From Bacteroidales bacterium (GTDB lineage: Bacteria > Bacteroidota > Bacteroidia > Bacteroidales > F082): a stretch of 10,582 nucleotides of DNA. The DNA lies in NCBI GenBank assembly GCA_020853175.1, contig JADYZK010000224.1, forward strand, positions 1-10,582, given 5' to 3'. The notes beneath the pieces were generated by a model that saw only the letters and a program-made list of their open reading frames with translations, was not told the origin of the DNA and did not search any database. Numbering within the stretch: position 1 is the first letter of the stretch; each line of letters opens with the position of its first letter. Positions 5,952 to 10,582 of the stretch are shown here, in pieces. Position numbers and translations under genes: made by a program.

Positions 5952-7061
5952 ATGTCAACTCCTCAAACCCCTTCGGTGAATTTAATTCCCGATCCATCCC
6001 AAAACACGCCCTTACGGCCTGAGCCCATAGCTTTTGATCCGTCTTATAAAATGTTCGTCGTGGGCGTGCATTTTCGCAAGTTGCTCAAGCAAATGAAAGC
6101 AGCTGAGGTGTTTGTGGCCAAAGGTTCTTATGCCAGTGTTTTGGGTTTTTACAGTTGGCTGAAAAAGCAAGCTGCCATCCAAATCCCGATTACCGATTTT
6201 GAGTCATCGCGCGCCAACAAAGCTTTGTTGCAATCTTTTTCAGATCGTTTGCTTGTTCCTATTTCAAAGGGGAAGTGTACGTTACAGGGGGCGCCACAAA
6301 ATGGCTGGATTAGCGAACTTTATCCAAAGGAGCCTGCTTTTTTGATGCGTTTTTCCGATTTTCTCGGCCTCAACGGTTCGTGGCAATGGTTCAAAAGAGG
6401 CATCAGCTATCCGGGTTTAAGCTACGCGCTGCATCCCTATTATGGAGTTTATTTTCCTACCCGAACGGAGCATCTCGAGCTTTTTGACAGTTGGCTTTCT
6501 AAACAGCCCCAGCTCCATCATGCCCTTGATATGGGCACCGGTTGCGGTGTATTGGCACATTATTTATTGAAGCACGGCTGCGAAAAAGTTACTGCTACCG
6601 ACATCAATGTCAACGCTTTAATAAGTCTAAAGACCGATGCCGAAGCGCAAGGTTTGCTGTCAAGAGTGTCAGTGGTGATGACCTCCTTTTTTGAAGGCCT
6701 TGAAATGCAATCAATGGATTTGGTTGTTTTTAATCCACCTTGGATTCCGGCCGAAACCGACAATTGGTTAGACGCCGCAACGCACTATCACTCGGCTTTT
6801 TTTGAAACGTTTTTTACCCAAGCCGCCCAGGTTTTAAAGCCTGGAACCCGGTTGGTGGTGTTGTTTTCAACCTTCGCGCTTGAGGCAGGTTTAACCATGC
6901 AACATCCTATCGAAGAGGCTTTGAAGCACTTTCCGTTTGGCTTGGTCACAAAACTGGAGCAGCCCATTCAACAGCCACCCTCGGCGCGAAAAAGCTGGTT
7001 GTCGGAAATCCGAAAGACAGAGAAAAACCAATTGTGGGTTTTGAAACGCTTGGCTGACTAA
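5952..7061 (+). CDS. Class I SAM-dependent methyltransferase
   Basis: A 369-residue protein. The C-terminal half (about 160-310) has the Rossmann methyltransferase signature: motif I ALDMGTGCGVLA (191-202), the acidic end of strand 2 in TATDIN (214-219), and motif IV NPPW (261-264). NPPW/Y marks enzymes of the MTS/PrmC/RsmC-like group, which methylate the amide nitrogen of glutamine or exocyclic amino groups of bases. The substrate cannot be read from sequence. The first 160 residues are an uncharacterised domain rich in aromatic and basic residues, possibly for substrate recognition; residues 150-170 (YPGLSYALHPYYGVYFPTR) lead into the fold, as in related enzymes. It is third in the kinase-regulator operon. 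Its TAA overlaps the TAG of the convergent hydrolase gene by 4 bp. Confidence 0.85.
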   Translation: MSTPQTPSVNLIPDPSQNTPLRPEPIAFDPSYKMFVVGVHFRKLLKQMKAAEVFVAKGSYASVLGFYSWLKKQAAIQIPITDFESSRANKALLQSFSDRLLVPISKGKCTLQGAPQNGWISELYPKEPAFLMRFSDFLGLNGSWQWFKRGISYPGLSYALHPYYGVYFPTRTEHLELFDSWLSKQPQLHHALDMGTGCGVLAHYLLKHGCEKVTATDINVNALISLKTDAEAQGLLSRVSVVMTSFFEGLEMQSMDLVVFNPPWIPAETDNWLDAATHYHSAFFETFFTQAAQVLKPGTRLVVLFSTFALEAGLTMQHPIEEALKHFPFGLVTKLEQPIQQPPSARKSWLSEIRKTEKNQLWVLKRLAD

Positions 7062-8290
7062 CGCTTGATGCGCAGCTCCACAGCCGGATTGGCCTTGGAA
7101 GGCGCCAAAGGAAAACGTTGGTCATCAATAATATCCCAAAAGAAATCAGAGCTTGGAGCTTTTGATTTGTTGGTGAGGATGATCAAAGTTTTGTTTTGAC
7201 CCAGATCGCGCAGAAAAAACGAACGATAGCCTTTCCACCAACCGTAATGATACACGGCGCTGTCGGATTTGGCATGGATGCGCCAACCGAAGCCATAGTT
7301 GTCTTTGTTTTTACGTTTCGACGGACTTCCGGGACTGTAGGCTTCTTCGAGGGTTGATTTTTTCAACAAGATTTCATGCTTCAAGGCAATGTCGAAATGA
7401 AAAAGATCGCCAACAGTCGAAAACATGCCTTTGTCGCCCATCACGCCATTCAAATAATCATTGGGAACCTTCACCAACCGGCGTCCACGTTGATCATAGC
7501 CTGGAACACCTGCATCGCGATAGCCCGAAATCAGGGTATCGGCAGGCAAGTGATAGATGAAAGAGTGCGACATTCCCGCAGGTTTAAAAATATTTTTTTG
7601 CATGAACTCGTAAAAAGGCTGCTTGCTGACGCGCTCCACCACCGAGCCCAATAGCGCGTAGTTGGTATTGCAGTAGTGAAAGCCGTTGTTGGGACTGAAA
7701 TAGGCATTGGGTTTGTGAAGCACGAACAGCTGAATCATGCTTTGGTTGGTCAAAGGTTTGTTTTTGTCGGGCCACTCCGTATCGGCAAGAAATTCATAAC
7801 GCGGCATGCCCGAACGGTGGGTGAGCAGTTGGCGGAGGGTAACACCTTCGTAAGGCCATTCGGGAATATAGGTGCGCAGGTCCATGTCGAGGTCAAGCAA
7901 TCCCTTTTCTTTTAAAATCAGAATTGCAGTAGCCGTAAACATTTTCGACACCGAAGCCAGCTCAAACTGACTTTGAATGTTGATGGCGTCTTTGCGCTTG
8001 ACGGGATCGGCATAGCCAAAGGCTTTTTGATAGACAATCCGTTCTTGTTCAGCGTATAAAACGGTGCCGTTGAAGCCGGTTAAATGTTGCAAACGGTTGA
8101 AAACACTGTCCACGTAGGTGGCTTTCCTTTTGAAGTTTTTTTCGGTTTTGAGGGTGTAAATCTTATCGGCGGAAATGACTTTAAGTTTTTCAATGTCTTG
8201 AAAAACATCTTCCTCCCCGGCAGAAAACCTACAACCATCAACCCCTATGAGCAGAAACAAGAAAACAACGAAACTCAGCTTTTTGAACAT
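7058..8290 (-). CDS. Serine hydrolase, beta-lactamase/class C PBP fold, lipoprotein-like
   Basis: A 410-residue exported protein read from the ATG at 8290; an in-frame TTG at 8305 is too close to the promoter to be the start. The signal is MFKK plus a hydrophobic stretch ending GVDGC, with Cys20 as the likely lipidation site, although Asp just before Gly makes the lipobox imperfect. The active site of the PF00144 family is complete: SVSK (Ser113, Lys116), YCN (206-208) and HYG (348-350). Flanking blocks ASVSKMFTATAIL, LLTHRSGMP and GMSHS are typical. Members hydrolyse or transfer amide or ester bonds, such as D-amino acid peptides and esters; few are true beta-lactamases, and resistance should not be inferred. 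Its own promoter lies just upstream, so it is separate from the regulator gene. Confidence 0.9.
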   Translation of the reverse strand: MFKKLSFVVFLFLLIGVDGCRFSAGEEDVFQDIEKLKVISADKIYTLKTEKNFKRKATYVDSVFNRLQHLTGFNGTVLYAEQERIVYQKAFGYADPVKRKDAINIQSQFELASVSKMFTATAILILKEKGLLDLDMDLRTYIPEWPYEGVTLRQLLTHRSGMPRYEFLADTEWPDKNKPLTNQSMIQLFVLHKPNAYFSPNNGFHYCNTNYALLGSVVERVSKQPFYEFMQKNIFKPAGMSHSFIYHLPADTLISGYRDAGVPGYDQRGRRLVKVPNDYLNGVMGDKGMFSTVGDLFHFDIALKHEILLKKSTLEEAYSPGSPSKRKNKDNYGFGWRIHAKSDSAVYHYGWWKGYRSFFLRDLGQNKTLIILTNKSKAPSSDFFWDIIDDQRFPLAPSKANPAVELRIKR

Positions 8291-8310
8291 GGATTTTTTT
8301 AACAAAGCGG

Positions 8311-8340
8311 CAAAAGTAAGGCTTTAATGCGAAAGGCAAA
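8311..8340 (-). promoter_or_regulatory. Promoter of the serine hydrolase gene
   Basis: The best promoter in the window. On the minus strand the -33 element TTTG (8340-8337) and the -7 element TACTTTTG (8318-8311) are separated by 18 bp, close to the Bacteroidota consensus TTTG-N19-21-TAnnTTTG. Transcription would begin near 8304, leaving a leader of about 15 nt that contains a run of seven A before the ATG at 8290. Confidence 0.65.
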
Positions 8341-8434
8341 GCCAAAGCAGCTGTAAAAAACTGTCATTTTTTAGAAAGTTGAACCATCAGAATCCCATCG
8401 CAGCTTTGTTCCGCCAACCGCTCACTGTCGCTGT

Positions 8435-8839
8435 TTACATCATCATGCGGAAAACAGTGATTCCGTCGCGGTCTAAATGCGCTTTAAAACGCTCCACACT
8501 TTGATTAAAAACATCAATGTCAATGGGTTTATGCAGATAATCAAAGGCTCCGTATTGCTTTGCTTTTTCAAGGTATTTGGAATAGGCGGTAATAAAAATG
8601 ACTTCAAATTTTCGGATAGGGAAACGTTCGAGCAAATCAAAGCCGGTGCCACGCGGCATATCAATATCCAAAAAAACAAGATCGGGCTCGGTGGCTTTAA
8701 TCAAATCCCAGGCTTTGTCAATGGTGTTGGCTGTTGCAACCACTTCCACGTTTTTGTTGAATTCGTTAATGATGAGTTTGATTGACGCTACTGCATCGGG
8801 CTCGTCGTCAATAATGGCTATTCGGAGGGTTTTATTCAT
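8435..8839 (-). CDS. Receiver-only response regulator, LytTR-type receiver without output domain
   Basis: A 134-residue protein consisting of one receiver domain: acidic pair D11-D12, phosphorylated Asp58 in VFLDIDMP, Thr84 in FITAYSKY and Lys104 in YLHKPID. ITAYSKYLEKAKQYGAFDYLHKPI is the receiver style of LytTR-family regulators, which normally run to about 240 residues with a LytTR DNA-binding domain. Here the frame ends soon after the receiver at RMMM-stop. No LytTR-like sequence is found in any minus-strand frame before the next gene. It starts 4 bases after the stop of the LytS-type kinase and is clearly its partner. It may be a genuine phosphate shuttle, a truncated regulator, or carry a frameshift near its end (see findings). 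Confidence 0.87.
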   Translation of the reverse strand: MNKTLRIAIIDDEPDAVASIKLIINEFNKNVEVVATANTIDKAWDLIKATEPDLVFLDIDMPRGTGFDLLERFPIRKFEVIFITAYSKYLEKAKQYGAFDYLHKPIDIDVFNQSVERFKAHLDRDGITVFRMMM

Positions 8840-8843
8840 GTTG

Positions 8844-10582
8844 TTAGGTGTTGTTTAAAATATTCGGGAAAACAAGGGTAACTTTGGTTCCGCAAGCCTG
8901 GTTCTCAGGTGAAAACAGATCTTCGTATTCCAAATACATCCCTTCATTGGTGCTTTTGTTGATCAAAGATATTCTTTTTTGAATGATAGAAATACCCAAT
9001 GATTGCTTATCGAGTTTATTGGCAATTCTGCGGGCTTCGGTGCGTCCGATGCCGTTGTCGAGGACTTCGCAAAAAAGCGTATTTTTTTTTCTATAAAAAC
9101 TGATTTTTAGTTCACCATGTTCGGTTTTGTTCATCAAGCCGTGTTTGATGGCATTTTCAACCAAAGGCTGAATAAAAAAGACGGGGATGGTAGTTTTTTC
9201 CACATCAATGTCGCTATCGCACTCAAAATGAAAAGTAAAACGGTCTTTGAATCGGGCCACCTCCACCTCAATATACAGCGTGAGGGCTTCAATTTCTTTT
9301 TGCAAGGTGATGCGTTGGTGTTGTGCATTGCTTACCATGGTGCGCATCAAACTTGAAAACTTACTCAAGTATCGGCTTGACGAAACCTTATCATTTTCAA
9401 GGATATAGCGCTGAACGGTGTTGAGGGCGTTAAATAAAAAATGGGGATTCATTTGGTTGGCCAAAGCCTCTTGGTGGTAGCGGTTGATGTCGGAAATGAG
9501 CTGTTTTTGTCTGCTGATGCGATAGGCATAGATGCGAAAAATGCCAATCATAGTTGAAATGACTGCCAATGTAACCAGAGCGATGAACCACCATTTTCTC
9601 CAAAATGGAGTAAGGATTGTAAAGTCGAACGCTGCCCTTGAGGTGCTCCAACTGCCGTCTGTGTTCATCACTTCTACCTCAAAACGGTAAGCTCCTGGAG
9701 GCAAAAATGGATATTGTGCAATGGTTTGTTGGTTGTTTACCCATTCGTTTTCGAGGCCCAACAACCGATGCCGATAGGTTTGTTTGCCTTGTTTCAGAAA
9801 CGAAATACCAAAATAATCAAAACTCAGGCTGTTGTCGCTGATGTCAAAAGCACGGTTTTCTTTCATTTCTATCGGTTTGTTTTTTACCATCACCTGACGC
9901 AGCAAAACCGGAAGTTGGAAAACATTGCCGGAATTGGTGATGTCATAAAAAACACTCAATCCCTTTCGTGAAAGCACATAAGTAGATTTGTCTTTCTGCA
10001 CAATTTGCATGATTTCTTTACTGATCAATTCGGAAGCGGCCAGCTGCCTTTGAAGGACAATTTTTCCATCTTCGAGCTTTCGTTTCATCACAATTAAGCC
10101 GTCGTTGGCGCCCACGATGAGGAAGTTGTCGGCCACTTCAATTTTACGGATGGAGTTGGACGGCAATCCATCACGCTCTGTAAACTGCCTCAAGGTATCG
10201 AGGGTGAGTAAAAGCAATCCATTGCCACGGGTGCCGATCCACAATGAGTCGCCCAAGGCTTTCAACGCGATCATGCGACCGCCGAGCAACGTAGGTGCGC
10301 GGTTGCCGTAATTGATCAGCGTATCGCCATCATAATGGTATAGGCCGCGCGTGGTACCGATCCAAATGGCGCCGTCGCGGGTCGTTTCAATGCTTTCGAC
10401 CCTTTCGAGAAAATCGTCTTTTATCCTTTTTGGAACTCCTAAAAGCGGGTTGCCGTCAAGGGATGAAACACCGGTAAAATTGCCTAACCAAAGTTTTTGT
10501 TTCACGCTGTCGAAAACAATGGTTTTAATGGCGAATAAAATTTTTTTCAGAGGGCTATTTGACATAGGATTCAGTTGGTGCA
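8844..10582 (-). CDS. Propeller-linked LytS-type sensor histidine kinase, 5' partial
   Basis: The frame is open to the window edge. An ATG at 10565 exists, but the sequence around it fits the middle of a propeller blade, so the gene almost certainly begins outside; relatives are often near 1000 residues. From that ATG: two-component-regulator propeller blades (about 1-210, with LWLGNFTGVSSLDG, IWIGTTRGLYHYDG and LWIGTRGNGLL repeats), a Y_Y_Y domain (about 225-317), one transmembrane segment (about 325-347), then a His_kinase domain with the phospho-accepting His375 in QMNPHFLFNALN. The ATPase region has LVENAIKHG (468-476) and DNGIGR (503-508). The extracytoplasmic propeller would sense a ligand and the cytoplasmic kinase would phosphorylate the receiver encoded 4 bases downstream. 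It is a separate single-TM kinase, not a hybrid fused to a regulator. Confidence 0.92.
   Translation of the reverse strand, partial: HQLNPMSNSPLKKILFAIKTIVFDSVKQKLWLGNFTGVSSLDGNPLLGVPKRIKDDFLERVESIETTRDGAIWIGTTRGLYHYDGDTLINYGNRAPTLLGGRMIALKALGDSLWIGTRGNGLLLLTLDTLRQFTERDGLPSNSIRKIEVADNFLIVGANDGLIVMKRKLEDGKIVLQRQLAASELISKEIMQIVQKDKSTYVLSRKGLSVFYDITNSGNVFQLPVLLRQVMVKNKPIEMKENRAFDISDNSLSFDYFGISFLKQGKQTYRHRLLGLENEWVNNQQTIAQYPFLPPGAYRFEVEVMNTDGSWSTSRAAFDFTILTPFWRKWWFIALVTLAVISTMIGIFRIYAYRISRQKQLISDINRYHQEALANQMNPHFLFNALNTVQRYILENDKVSSSRYLSKFSSLMRTMVSNAQHQRITLQKEIEALTLYIEVEVARFKDRFTFHFECDSDIDVEKTTIPVFFIQPLVENAIKHGLMNKTEHGELKISFYRKKNTLFCEVLDNGIGRTEARRIANKLDKQSLGISIIQKRISLINKSTNEGMYLEYEDLFSPENQACGTKVTLVFPNILNNT

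Noticed and set aside
7058..8290. Antibiotic-resistance beta-lactamase.
   Set aside because: The SxxK, YxN and HxG motifs define the broad PF00144 family, most of which are peptidases or esterases; nothing in the sequence points specifically to AmpC-type activity.
8354..8373. TAAAAAA/TTTTTTA inverted repeat after the receiver gene, a possible terminator.
   Set aside because: The stem is all A-T and unlikely to be stable enough to terminate transcription.

Overview
The window looks like chromosomal DNA of a Bacteroidota species. The evidence is several promoter boxes of the Bacteroidota type (TAnnTTTG), A-rich leaders instead of Shine-Dalgarno sites, an RprX/RprY-like two-component pair, a propeller/Y_Y_Y/LytS-type sensor kinase and a DUF6265-like lipoprotein. 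The genus cannot be named from this sequence. No insertion sequence, integrase, tRNA, rRNA or CRISPR array was seen.

Layout. (1) Positions 49-3496, minus strand, read right to left: pgi (glucose-6-phosphate isomerase), wecB (non-hydrolysing UDP-GlcNAc 2-epimerase type) and a small DUF6265-like lipoprotein. Both spacers around wecB contain heptanucleotide repeats: 14 consecutive 7-bp units at 798-895 and six exact GAATAGT units plus variants at 2043-2107. The first array runs into a perfect 18-bp palindrome and a start-less coding remnant. (2) Positions 3497-3813 form a dense divergent control region. On the minus side it holds a pgi promoter and, just upstream, a strong intrinsic terminator with a hairpin and promoter-like box behind it, so either a small RNA or a terminated pgi leader. 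On the plus side it holds four TTAA boxes spaced exactly 10 bp apart and a TACTTTTG box for the kinase gene. (3) Positions 3814-7061, plus strand, form a tight operon: an RprX-like histidine kinase, an RprY-like OmpR-family regulator and a class I methyltransferase. (4) Positions 7058-10582, minus strand: a 5'-incomplete propeller-linked LytS-type kinase, a receiver-only response regulator four bases after it, and a serine hydrolase of the beta-lactamase/class C PBP fold with its own promoter. The hydrolase and methyltransferase converge with stop codons overlapping by 4 bp.

How the genes fit together. pgi supplies the fructose-6-phosphate/glucose-6-phosphate interconversion from which amino sugars are made, and wecB epimerises UDP-amino sugars for surface glycans, so the left part is central and envelope sugar metabolism. 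The middle operon couples an envelope-type sensor kinase and transcription factor to a methyltransferase of unknown substrate. The right part is a second signalling unit whose regulator lacks the LytTR DNA-binding domain that such kinases usually work with. Most genes are ordinary. The interesting material is mainly non-coding: the control region at 3497-3813 and the heptamer arrays.
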